DNA of 39,498 nt from Sandaracinus sp. (GTDB taxonomy: Bacteria > Myxococcota_A > Polyangia > Polyangiales > Houyiibacteriaceae). The translations under genes were made by a program, and so were the position numbers. The stretch is from the NCBI GenBank assembly GCA_002699025.1, contig PABA01000014.1, forward strand, positions 1 through 39,498, in the 5' to 3' direction. Within the stretch, counting starts at the first letter, position 1, and each line of letters opens with the position of its first letter. The notes under the pieces are model-generated. The model was not told the DNA's origin, did not search any database, and was given only the letters and a program-made list of their open reading frames with translations. Positions 32,668 to 39,498 of the stretch are shown piece after piece.

Positions 32668-34443
32668 GTGACCCGAACGACTCTCCTCCTGGCCGCCGCG
32701 CTCGCCCTCCCGAGCGCGCTCCTCTCCTCCCGCGCGGACGCGCAGGCCGCCCTGCTCGTGCTCGGCGACGACGCGCGCCTCGACGGCCTCGCGAGCACGC
32801 TCCAGGTCGAGCTCGCCGGCGAGGGCTGGCAGGTCGCCCAAGGCCCCTCGCCCGTCGGGGGCACGCCGCTGCAGCGCGCTGGCGACGCCCAGCAGTGCGC
32901 GGCGGAGCGCGGCGCCCGGGCCGCCTTGTGGGTCGAGACGGGCCCCGAGGGCGGCGCCCTGCTCCAGGTGGTCGACGTCGACGGGAGCGCCCCCCGGCAC
33001 GCCCCGCTCCCCGCGCCCCTCGACGCGGTCGAGGCGCGCACCTTCGCGACCGTCGCGGCCAGCCTCCTCGACGAGCTGGCGGCGCCCCCGCAGCGCCTCC
33101 GCGTGCGCGTGCAGGTGGCGGTCGAAGCCGAGGACGGGAGCCGCTTCGTGGTCGAGGAGGGCTCCGCGAGCGTGCGCGCCGGCGAGCGGAGCGCGACCGT
33201 GGAGCTCGGGGCCGAGGCGGAAGGCGCGCCCCCCACGGAGGCGCCCCCGGTGGACGAGCTGTCTGCCGAGCCCCCGCGGGAGCCGCTCCCGCCCCCCGCC
33301 GCGCTCCAAGGCGACGCCGCGCCCCTCGCCTCGCCCGCGGCCTCCCCCGTCTCTCCCGCCGCCGCCCCGCCGAGCGACGGCCCCCACGTGGTCGTCGGCG
33401 TCGACTTCGCCCCTTTCGTCGGCATGTCCTCGGCGCCCTGGGGCCGCGGCCGCCGCAACCTCAGCGTCGGCCTCCTCGCCGCCTGGTCGAGCGAGGTCCA
33501 CGGCGTCGGCCTCTCCGGCGGCGCCAACTTCGTCACCGAGCGCCTCGACGGCGCCCTCCTCGGCGGCGGCGCGAACTTCCTCTTCGGCGACGGCGCGGGC
33601 GTCCTCGCCGCCGGCGGCCTCAACCTCCAGCGCGGCGACCTGGTGGGCGCCGCCCTCTCCGGCGGCGCGAACCTCCCCCTCGGCCACGTCGAAGGCGTCC
33701 AGGCGGCCGGCGGCCTCAACTGGGCCGAGTCCGTCACCGGCGCCCAGCTCGCCGGCGGCGTCAACATCGCCCGCGGCCGCGTCGACGGCGTCCAGGCGGC
33801 CGGCGGCCTCAACGTCGCGCGCGGCGGCCGGGGCCTCCAGATCGCCCCCCTCAACATCCAGCGCGAGCGCTTCGATGGGGTGCAGGTCGGCGTCGTCAAC
33901 GTCTCCAAGGGCGCCGACTTCGCCCTCGGCCTCGTCAACATCGTCCAGGGCGGGCGCACCCACCTCGAGCTCAGCGCCACCGCCGAGGGCTTCGCCTTCG
34001 CCATGGTCAAGCACGGCGGCGCCCACTGGCACTACCTCTACTCCCTCGGCGGCCGCCCCTTCTCGAACGGCGACGACGACGCCGCCTGGGCCTTCGGGCT
34101 CGGCATCGGCGCCCACGCCACGCTCACGGAGCGCTGGTTCCTCGACGTCGATCTGCTCGCCCACTACCTCCACGACGGCGAGGGCACCGACGAGCTCACG
34201 AACGAGATCGGCCACGAGGCCCTCTCCCAGCTCCGCCTCGTCGCCGGCGTCGAGGTGCTCCCCCGCGTCGCCCTCGTCGCCGGCCTCTCCCTGAACGTCC
34301 TCACCGCCTACGAGGACGACAGCCGCTACGCGCCCTGGGCGGTCGACCTCCGCGACCACGTCCCGGCGGAGGAGCTCGACCTCCGCGAGGACTGGAGCGT
34401 CCACATCTGGCCGAGCGTGCTCCTCGGCGTGCAGTTCTTCTGA
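32668..34443 (+). CDS. LA_2272-like surface repeat protein
   Basis: A 591-residue exported protein. Start GTG 32668 opens a signal peptide TRTTLLLAAALALPSALLSSRADA. Residues 30-150 form a small alpha/beta domain (LLVLGDDARLDGLASTLQVEL). Residues 180-235 are a P/A-rich linker. Residues 265-431 are about ten units of 16-20 residues built on G-x-Q-x-A-G-G-x-N-x-A-x-G-x-V (VQAAGGLNWAESVTGAQLAG, GVVNVSKGADFALGLVNI). These resemble the LA_2272-type surface repeat. The C-terminus is barrel-like and ends LLGVQFF with terminal Phe. It is therefore probably an outer-membrane protein. Its TGA overlaps an ATG in TGATG, but the sigma gene more likely begins at GTG 34515. Confidence 0.78.
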   Translation: MTRTTLLLAAALALPSALLSSRADAQAALLVLGDDARLDGLASTLQVELAGEGWQVAQGPSPVGGTPLQRAGDAQQCAAERGARAALWVETGPEGGALLQVVDVDGSAPRHAPLPAPLDAVEARTFATVAASLLDELAAPPQRLRVRVQVAVEAEDGSRFVVEEGSASVRAGERSATVELGAEAEGAPPTEAPPVDELSAEPPREPLPPPAALQGDAAPLASPAASPVSPAAAPPSDGPHVVVGVDFAPFVGMSSAPWGRGRRNLSVGLLAAWSSEVHGVGLSGGANFVTERLDGALLGGGANFLFGDGAGVLAAGGLNLQRGDLVGAALSGGANLPLGHVEGVQAAGGLNWAESVTGAQLAGGVNIARGRVDGVQAAGGLNVARGGRGLQIAPLNIQRERFDGVQVGVVNVSKGADFALGLVNIVQGGRTHLELSATAEGFAFAMVKHGGAHWHYLYSLGGRPFSNGDDDAAWAFGLGIGAHATLTERWFLDVDLLAHYLHDGEGTDELTNEIGHEALSQLRLVAGVEVLPRVALVAGLSLNVLTAYEDDSRYAPWAVDLRDHVPAEELDLREDWSVHIWPSVLLGVQFF

Positions 34444-34475
34444 TGGCGACGCGCCCCCGACCGCCGACTCCTTTT

Positions 34476-34504
34476 TTGCAACGCTCCACCCCTGCGGCGG
34501 CACC
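34476..34504 (+). promoter_or_regulatory. candidate autoregulated ECF promoter of the sigma gene
   Basis: TTGCAACGCTCC (34476-34487) and GCACC (34500-34504) repeat the 32628-32656 arrangement at the same offset. The -35-like word follows a T-run (34472-34477). The distance to the GTG start (27 nt after the first element) is almost the same as at the surface-repeat gene (28 nt). Confidence 0.6.
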
Positions 34505-34514
34505 AAGCCCTCGC

Positions 34515-35114
34515 GTGGCGAACGATCCCCCGACGCGCCCCCGTCCCGTGGACGACCCGGCCTTCCCCGCGCTCGAACGGCTCCGCGCCGCCGAGCCGCG
34601 CGCGCTCCAGGCGGCCCTGCGCATCCTGCTCCCGGACGTGCGCCGTTGGCTCCAGCGCCAGCTCGGCCAGCGCCCGGACCTCGACGACGCCACCCAGGAC
34701 GCGCTCCTCGCCCTCGCCGAGGCCCTCCCGCGCTTCGAAGGCCGGAGCGCCGTCCGCACCTTCGCCCACCGCATCACGCTGCGCGTCGCCTACCGCTACT
34801 TCGGCAAGCGCAAGCGCGACGAGGGGCTCCAGCTCGTGCCGCCGCCGCCCGACGAGATCGACCCCGAGTCGCGCGCGATGGACCGGGAGGCGCTCCGCCG
34901 CCTCTACCGCTGCCTCGACCGGCTCCCCCCCAAGCGCCGCGTGGCCTTCGTGCTCTGCTGCGTCGAGGGGCTCGCGCCGAGCGAGGCCGCGGAGGTCGCC
35001 GGATGCTCGGCGAACGCGATGCGCACGCGCCTCAGTCATGCGCGCGCGGAGGTGGCGCGCCGGCTCAGCGGCGACCCCTACATGAAGACCCTGGCCCAGC
35101 GGAGGCGCCCATGA
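34515..35114 (+). CDS. ECF-like sigma-70 family RNA polymerase sigma factor
   Basis: A 199-residue sigma factor with only regions 2 and 4. Region 2 is at about residues 55-101 (DLDDATQDALLALAEALPRFEGRS, RTFAHRITLRVAYRYF). Region 4 is at about 127-186 (LRRLYRCLDRLPPKRRVAFVLCCVEGLAPSEAAEVAGCSANAMRTRLSHARAEV). GTG 34515 is chosen because the promoter motif lies at 34476-34504. ATG 34443, overlapping the previous stop, would give 24 extra low-complexity residues and would be upstream of that promoter. Its stop overlaps the FecR-like gene by ATGA, so the pair is translationally coupled. Confidence 0.88.
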   Translation: MANDPPTRPRPVDDPAFPALERLRAAEPRALQAALRILLPDVRRWLQRQLGQRPDLDDATQDALLALAEALPRFEGRSAVRTFAHRITLRVAYRYFGKRKRDEGLQLVPPPPDEIDPESRAMDREALRRLYRCLDRLPPKRRVAFVLCCVEGLAPSEAAEVAGCSANAMRTRLSHARAEVARRLSGDPYMKTLAQRRRP

Positions 35115-36535
35115 GCGACGAGCTGCTGGACGTGCTGGGCCGCATCGCCGCCGACGACGCGCCGCCGCCCCTCGAGGAGGCGGAGGCCGAGCGGATGATC
35201 GCCCGGGCGCTCGCGGGCGCGCCGGGGTCGGAGGAGGGCGGCGAGGCCCCGGCCCCGGTGCGCCGGCCGCGCGGGGCCGTCTGGGCGCTGGCCGCGGCCG
35301 CCGCCGTGGGGCTCGCGCTCGGGCTCGGCTGGTGGCTCGGCGCCGCGGGCGGCGAGGTCCCGCTCGAGGCGCGCCTGCCGACGGGCGACGCGGTGGTCGC
35401 GGCGCCGGGGGCCGTCTTCGAGCTGGCCGCGCTGAGCGAGCGGGAGCGGCGCGTGGAGCTCGCGCGCGGGACGGTGCTCTTCGACGTCACGCCGCTCGAG
35501 GAGGGGCAGCGCTTCGAGGTGGTGACGCCGGACGCGGTCGTGCGCGTGCGCGGGACGGTCTTCTCGGTGGAGCGCGGCGCGCGGACGCGCGTGCGCGTCT
35601 ACGAGGGGCGCGTGGAGGTCGAGGCGCGCGGGAGCGGGCGACGCCTGGAGGTGGCGGCCGGGCGCATGTGGGACGCGCGCGACGCGGCCGCGGCGACGGC
35701 GCTCGCGGAGGGCCCGCTGACGGAGGCGGGCGAAGCGGCGGCCGCGCGGCGCGCGGAGGCGGCGCGGCTCGCGGAGACCGGACGTGCGGAGGCGCGGCTC
35801 GTGCAGACCGGACGCGCGGGGACCGGACGCGCAGCGGACCGACGCACGCAGGTCGTCGAGCGGGACCGTGACGGAGAGCCCGAGCGCGACCAAGGGCGCG
35901 AGGCGCTGGCCGGGCCGGAGCGCGCCGGTCACGCGGAGCCGCTCCTCCCCGAGAGCGACGACGCGCGCCTCGCTCGAGAGCTCCCTCGCGCCGGCCGCGG
36001 AGCGGGCCCGGACGAGCCCGCGCGCGTCGAGCCGCTGGCCGACCTGGGCGCCGCCGCCCTCGCGCCCGCGGAGGCCCCGAGCGCCCGGGAGGCGAGCGCG
36101 GGGACCGGGCGGCGGCCACCGACGCGCCGCGCCGTCCGGGGCTGGCTCGTCGAGGGCCGCTACGCCGAGGCGCTCGAGGAGGCGCGCCGCCGTGGTTGGG
36201 GCGAGCTGGAGGCCGACGCGCTCCAGGCCCTCGGCCGCTTCGACGAGGCCGCCGACCGCTGGGACGGGCTGGCCCGCCGCGGCGACGCCCACGCCGCCTA
36301 CGCCGCCGCGCGCCTCCGCTTCCGCCACCTGGAGGACCCGGCCGGCGCCCTCGCCTCGCTCGACGCGGCCCCGGACGGCTCGCCCCTCGACGAGCGCGTG
36401 CTCGGCCTGCGCGCGCGGCTCCTCCTCCGCCTCCACCGCGCCGACGAGGCCGCCGCCGTCGCCCGCCGCTACCTGAGCCGCCACCCGAACGGCGGCCTCG
36501 CCGAGTGGATGCGGGCGCTCCTCGATCAGGACTGA
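35111..36535 (+). CDS. FecR-like anti-sigma/sigma regulator with C-terminal TPR-like region
   Basis: A 474-residue single-pass membrane protein. The short cytoplasmic N-terminus (1-54) probably binds the sigma factor. The TM helix is AVWALAAAAAVGLALGLGWWLG (56-77). The periplasmic FecR domain (about 88-185) has ARLPTGDAVVAAPGAVFELA, VELARGTVLFDVTPL, FEVVTPDAVVRVRGTVFSVE and VRVYEGRVEV. The region 195-330 is E/R/A-rich low complexity, encoded by imperfect repeats at 35740-35870. The end (about 340-474) has TPR-like helices (GRYAEALEEARRRGWGELEADAL, LLRLHRADEAAAVARRYLSRHP). It overlaps the sigma gene by 4 nt, the usual sigma/anti-sigma layout. Confidence 0.87.
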   Translation: MSDELLDVLGRIAADDAPPPLEEAEAERMIARALAGAPGSEEGGEAPAPVRRPRGAVWALAAAAAVGLALGLGWWLGAAGGEVPLEARLPTGDAVVAAPGAVFELAALSERERRVELARGTVLFDVTPLEEGQRFEVVTPDAVVRVRGTVFSVERGARTRVRVYEGRVEVEARGSGRRLEVAAGRMWDARDAAAATALAEGPLTEAGEAAAARRAEAARLAETGRAEARLVQTGRAGTGRAADRRTQVVERDRDGEPERDQGREALAGPERAGHAEPLLPESDDARLARELPRAGRGAGPDEPARVEPLADLGAAALAPAEAPSAREASAGTGRRPPTRRAVRGWLVEGRYAEALEEARRRGWGELEADALQALGRFDEAADRWDGLARRGDAHAAYAAARLRFRHLEDPAGALASLDAAPDGSPLDERVLGLRARLLLRLHRADEAAAVARRYLSRHPNGGLAEWMRALLDQD

Positions 36536-36780
36536 GGGCAGAGACCCGTGCCCGTGCCCCTGCCCCTGCCCGTGCCCGCTCGGCGCTCGCCGCCCCTTCC
36601 GCGCCGCCCCTTCCGCGCCGCCCCTTCCGCACCGCCCCTTCCCGCACCGCCCCTTCCCGCACCGCCCCTTCCGCACCGCCCCCCCGAGCCCGCACTTCGG
36701 GCACGGCCAGGCGTCCGACCCCTGCCGGGAGACTCCACTCACGCCCACCGACCCTCCCCCCGCCTGATACCCTCCCAGCC
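36536..36780. repeat. CCCGTGCCC and CGCCCCTTCCGCAC repeats
   Basis: After the FecR-like stop come hexamer-like CCCGTGCCC/CCCCTGCCC units (36546-36580). Then follow six or seven 14-16 bp CGCCCCTTCCGCACC units (36591-36690). ATACCCT lies eight bases before the next ATG. Confidence 0.7.
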
Positions 36781-37341
36781 ATGCGCTGGTGGTTGTGTGC
36801 GTCCTTTCTCCTCTCCCTCGCGGCCTGCGGCGACGACGACGGCGGAGGGACCGACCCGGGCGGCGACGCGGGCGCGACCGTGCTCCCGAGCATGTGCGAC
36901 GACGGGCCGCTGGCCGAGCCCATCGCCGGTTGCGCGCCGGCCCTGCTCCCGAGCACGGGCGACCCCTACGAGGACTGCTTCCGCCGCATCAACCAGTTCC
37001 GCGCCGAGTGCCAATGCCTGCCGCCCCTGGCGCGCTGGGAGGAGGGCGAGGGCTGCGCGGACATGCACGCCGAGTACGACTCGACGCGCGATCCGCACGA
37101 CGGCTTCCGCGATCGCATCTGCCCCGAGGGCGGCAACGCGCAGAACGAGTGCCCCGGCTGGCCCTCCGTGAACGCGACCATCGACGGCTGCCTGCAGGCC
37201 ATGTGGGACGAGGGCCCGGGCGAGGACTTCAACGCCCACGGCCACTACATCAACATGAGCAGCACGCGCTACACGATGGTCGCCTGCGGCTTCTACACCA
37301 CGCCCGACGGCCGCGTCTGGGCCGTGCAGAACTTCCGCTGA
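36781..37341 (+). CDS. CAP-domain (SCP/PR1-like) lipoprotein
   Basis: A 186-residue lipoprotein: signal RWWLCASFLLSLAAC (Cys16), then GDDDGGGTDPGG. A cysteine-rich CAP domain follows: CFRRINQFRAECQCLPPLARW, CADMHAEYDSTRDPHDGF, GHYINMSSTRYTMVACGFY and RVWAVQNF. The H-x-H/G-HY-x-N-M and VACG-x-Y patterns are family features. CAP proteins bind lipids or act in secretion and adhesion; no specific role can be read here. It lacks a visible Shine-Dalgarno. It lies downstream of the sigma/FecR operon after a repeat, so it may or may not be in the same regulon; no TTGCAACG motif precedes it. Confidence 0.82.
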   Translation: MRWWLCASFLLSLAACGDDDGGGTDPGGDAGATVLPSMCDDGPLAEPIAGCAPALLPSTGDPYEDCFRRINQFRAECQCLPPLARWEEGEGCADMHAEYDSTRDPHDGFRDRICPEGGNAQNECPGWPSVNATIDGCLQAMWDEGPGEDFNAHGHYINMSSTRYTMVACGFYTTPDGRVWAVQNFR

Positions 37342-37404
37342 CGCGGCCACCGCGCGCGGGCGTCGCTCACGGCCGGTCGCGCTCGTCGCCGCGCGCCTCG
37401 TCGC

Positions 37405-37758
37405 TCACTCGCCGCCGCCGCGCCGGTTGCCACCGAGCAGCTCCCAGAGCGCGCTCGCGTAGCCGCCGTCCCCGTCGATCGTCACGGCGGGCCGGGTGCG
37501 CACCGTGCCGACGGCCACCGTCGCGTCGGTCTCCGCCGTGACGCGCACGGCGCCGCCGCCCACGGCCGCTCTCCCGGGCCCCTCGACGCGCCGCTCCCCG
37601 GCCGGGGCCGCGACGCGCACCCGCCCCTCGCCGATCAGCACGTACCCCCCGACGGGCACCCGCAGGCGCATGGACGCGCCGGCTGCGAGGCGTCGCCAGC
37701 GGCGCACGGCGCGATGGGCCCACTCGGGCTGGGGGAGGGCACGTCGATTGCCGCGCAT
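37405..37758 (-). CDS. small protein of unknown function
   Basis: A 117-residue protein without signal or membrane segment. An Arg-rich N-terminus (RGNRRALPQPEWAHRAVRRWRRL) precedes short beta-strands (MRLRVPVGGYVLIGEGRVRV, GAVRVTAETDATVAVGTV), suggestive of a small sandwich or cupin-like domain. The tail is GNRRGGGE. It is divergent from the Gly-rich lipoprotein and convergent with the CAP lipoprotein. No family was recognised. In such GC-rich DNA it could be a chance frame, but its residue pattern looks protein-like. Confidence 0.5.
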   Translation of the reverse strand: MRGNRRALPQPEWAHRAVRRWRRLAAGASMRLRVPVGGYVLIGEGRVRVAAPAGERRVEGPGRAAVGGGAVRVTAETDATVAVGTVRTRPAVTIDGDGGYASALWELLGGNRRGGGE

Positions 37759-37779
37759 GGGTGTCGAGCGGGGCCCCGG

Positions 37780-37814
37780 GTGACGGCGGGGCGCCCGAGG
37801 GGCTAGAATGCCCC
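37780..37814 (+). promoter_or_regulatory. candidate sigma70 promoter with -10 box inside a palindrome
   Basis: GTGACG (37780-37785) and TAGAAT (37804-37809) are spaced 18 bp. TAGAAT is flanked exactly by GGGGC (37799-37803) and GCCCC (37810-37814), so the -10 box is the centre of an inverted repeat that could be an operator. It lies 28-33 bases before the Gly-rich lipoprotein start. Confidence 0.45.
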
Positions 37815-37842
37815 GATTCGGGGGGGACACGTCGACCGCTTC

Positions 37843-39339
37843 ATGACTCGCATCACGCTCTTCCTCACGGCGCTGCTGGCCCTCGGCTGCGGCGTCGATC
37901 GTTCCGGCCTCGGTCCCCGCATCACCGGAGACGCCGCGTTGCCGGATGGCGGCGGCGGCGTGGACGGCGGCGGCGTGGATGGCGGCGGCGTGGACGGCGG
38001 CGGCCTCGACGCGGGCCCGGGTGACGACGCCGGGCCGATGGACGCGGGCCCGGACGCCGGCGCGATGGACGCGGGCACGGACGCCGGGCCGATGGACGCG
38101 GGCACGGACGCCGGGCCGATGGACGCCGGCTGCATGGCGGACACCTTCCGCTGCGTCGGGGACGATCTCGAGCGCTGCGTCGACGGCGGCTTCGTCCTCG
38201 AGGAGACCTGCGCCCTCGGCTGCACGGAGACGGGCGGCGCGCGCTGCCTCGTGTTCGTGCCGTCGAACGTCGGTGGCGACGTCGACTTCCTGGAGACCGA
38301 TCCGGTGACCATCGGCGACGAGAGCTGGGACACGGACGACTGCGGAGACATCCCCTACGACTCGCTGGTCGTCGCGCAGGGCGACGGGGAGCTCGAGCTC
38401 TGCGTGGTGCGCTTCGGGGACGTGACCTTCGAGGGCGAGCTGCGCACGAGCGGCGACCGGGGCCTGGTCGTGCTCGCGTCCGGCGATCTGACGGTCGCGT
38501 CGGGGGCCGACATCGACGTCGCCTCGCGCGGGCGCACCGGCGGGCCGGGGGGAGGCGACGGCGCCCGGGAGAACGGCAGCGGCGTGGGCGGGCTCCACCC
38601 CGGCGGGAACGGCGACCACGTGGGCACCGTCTCGGACGGCGGCGGCGGTGGCGGCGGCTTCTGCGGCGCGGGCGGCGCGGGAGGCGAGGGCGGCTCGGCG
38701 AGCGGCGGGTCGGCGGGCGGATCCGAGGCCGGGGGCTATCTCCTGGTGCCCCTCCGCGGCGGCTCGGGGGGCGGCGTCGGCGGCACGGGGGAGAGCGCGG
38801 GCCGCGGCGGCGGCGGCGGCGGCGCGCTCCAGCTGAGCGCCCGGGGCGTCCTCACGATCGACGGTCAGATCGACGCGGGCGGTGATGGAGGCAACGGCGG
38901 CGAGGACGGGACCTTCTCGGACACCAACATCGGTGCGGGCGGCGGCGGCGGCTCGGGCGGGGGCGTCCTCCTCGAGAGCGCGGTCGAGGTCCGCTTCGGC
39001 GGCAGCGACGAGATCTTCGCGAGCGGCGGCGGCGGCGGCGGCTCGGCCTCGTGCCGGGAGCGCGGCTTCGGGGAGAACGGCGACGACGGGAACACGCTCC
39101 CGGTCCCGCTCGGGGGCGAGCAGGGGCGCGCGTGCATCGGCGGGGCGGAGTTCGGCTCCGACGGCGGCGACGGTGGCGTCGACGGGGACGCGGAAGGCGG
39201 CGGGAGCGACGACACGGACGGCGCCAACGGCGGCGGCGCGGGGGGCGGCGCCGGCTGCGTCGTGCTGAGCGCGCCGGCGATCGGGACGCCCGCCACGCAG
39301 ACCGGCGTGCTGCGGATGACGACGCCGACGATCGAGTAG
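37843..39339 (+). CDS. Gly-rich surface lipoprotein with D-A-G repeat tether
   Basis: A 498-residue lipoprotein (signal RITLFLTALLALGC, Cys16). A repetitive tether DGGGVDGGG then DAGTDAGPM units (about residues 30-95) is encoded by 27-36 bp DNA repeats at 37950-38115. A small Cys-rich module follows (CMADTFRCVGDDLERCVDGGFVLEETCALGC). Next is a long beta-helix-like domain with Gly-rich loops (GGGGGGGFCGAGGAGGEGG, ALQLSARGVLTIDGQIDAGGDGG, GGVLLESAVEVRF). The pattern is familiar from myxobacterial cell-surface proteins of unknown role. ATG 37843 follows a G-rich stretch and the promoter at 37780-37814. Confidence 0.8.
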   Translation: MTRITLFLTALLALGCGVDRSGLGPRITGDAALPDGGGGVDGGGVDGGGVDGGGLDAGPGDDAGPMDAGPDAGAMDAGTDAGPMDAGTDAGPMDAGCMADTFRCVGDDLERCVDGGFVLEETCALGCTETGGARCLVFVPSNVGGDVDFLETDPVTIGDESWDTDDCGDIPYDSLVVAQGDGELELCVVRFGDVTFEGELRTSGDRGLVVLASGDLTVASGADIDVASRGRTGGPGGGDGARENGSGVGGLHPGGNGDHVGTVSDGGGGGGGFCGAGGAGGEGGSASGGSAGGSEAGGYLLVPLRGGSGGGVGGTGESAGRGGGGGGALQLSARGVLTIDGQIDAGGDGGNGGEDGTFSDTNIGAGGGGGSGGGVLLESAVEVRFGGSDEIFASGGGGGGSASCRERGFGENGDDGNTLPVPLGGEQGRACIGGAEFGSDGGDGGVDGDAEGGGSDDTDGANGGGAGGGAGCVVLSAPAIGTPATQTGVLRMTTPTIE

Positions 39340-39397
39340 AGGGCGCGCGCCGACCGGGCGCCTCGCCGCGGCCTCGAGCTCGTCGGTGCGCCCGGGC

Positions 39398-39498
39398 GTC
39401 GCACCCTGGCGTCGCACCCGGCCGTCGCACCCGGCCGTCGCACCCGGCCGTCGCACCCGGCCGTCGCACCCGGCCGTCGCACCCGGCCGTCGCACCCG
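39398..39498. repeat. 13-bp tandem repeat running off the window
   Basis: GTCGCACCCGGCC repeats with an exact 13-bp period at 39398, 39411, 39424, 39437, 39450, 39463, 39476 and 39489. The first two copies are slightly diverged. It follows the Gly-rich lipoprotein stop by about 60 bp and continues beyond the right edge. Confidence 0.92.

Noticed and set aside
30253-34506. A 1417-codon minus-strand frame extending the hydrolase upstream
   Set aside because: Only the part from ATG 32211, which starts with a lipoprotein signal, is credible. The rest is antisense to the surface-repeat gene.
34443-34514. ATG start of the sigma gene overlapping the previous stop (TGATG)
   Set aside because: It would place the shared promoter motif inside the coding region and add low-complexity residues. 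GTG 34515 fits the motif-to-start distance seen at 32668, although the longer form cannot be fully excluded.

Overview
The window looks like a chromosomal segment of a very high-GC myxobacterium (Myxococcota, probably Polyangiales/Sandaracinaceae-like). This is inferred from content, not from a database match. The signs are extreme third-position G/C; many lipoproteins whose mature N-terminus is GDDD followed by D-A-G-rich linkers; a secreted trypsin with a myxobacterial-type C-terminal tail; a Ser/Thr kinase fused to an extracellular sensor; a sigma/FecR pair; and long G/C-rich intergenic tandem arrays. No rRNA, tRNA, insertion sequence, phage gene or CRISPR array was seen.

Layout. 1-280: edge repeat, perhaps the start of a minus-strand gene at position 47. 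281-2406 (minus): carotenoid-type pair, crtU-like and crtT-like, overlapping by 4 nt. A TetR regulator (2642-3265) is divergent from them. 3266-4469: a 1.2-kb convergent gap made only of two opposed repeat arrays. 4470-7448 (minus): glycosyltransferase plus glycogen-debranching enzyme. 7639-8016: small lipoprotein. 8112-10025: fusion of a class II glutamine-amidotransferase-like domain with a transglutaminase. 10368-12841: metzincin-like lipoprotein and a predicted outer-membrane protein. 13166-13582: DUF4259-like protein. 13880-15151 (minus): EctB-like aminotransferase with an unusual cysteine cluster. 15361-18557 (minus): vWA lipoprotein and type-B carboxylesterase lipoprotein. 18941-20227: secreted beta-propeller-like protein. 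20407-20814 (minus): coiled coil with a lysine-rich tail. 20942-21958: trypsin-like lipoprotein.

22160-24010 is an AbiE-like (type IV) toxin-antitoxin pair with an A/T-rich operator-promoter. It differs in base and codon use from its neighbours and is probably acquired. 24046-25929: divergent membrane genes. 26141-27115: EF-hand/collagen-like lipoprotein. 27280-29478 (minus): transmembrane Ser/Thr kinase with a Cache sensor. 29479-30252: second large array of the same repeat family. 30253-32211 (minus): alpha/beta-hydrolase lipoprotein. 32668-36535: a compact regulatory unit of surface-repeat protein, ECF-like sigma factor and FecR-like anti-sigma. A shared two-part promoter motif stands at the same distance before the first two genes. 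36781-39339: CAP-domain lipoprotein, small unknown protein and Gly-rich lipoprotein. The window ends inside a 13-bp tandem repeat.

Most promising for novelty: (1) the modular intergenic repeat family, seen at four places, which in one convergent gap starts directly at the stop codons of both genes; (2) the sigma/FecR/surface-protein unit with its own promoter motif; (3) the amidotransferase-transglutaminase fusion whose first active site appears lost; (4) the AbiE-like module and its operator; (5) a recurring TASSCT-like box 6-9 nt before start codons, which suggests widespread leaderless transcription.
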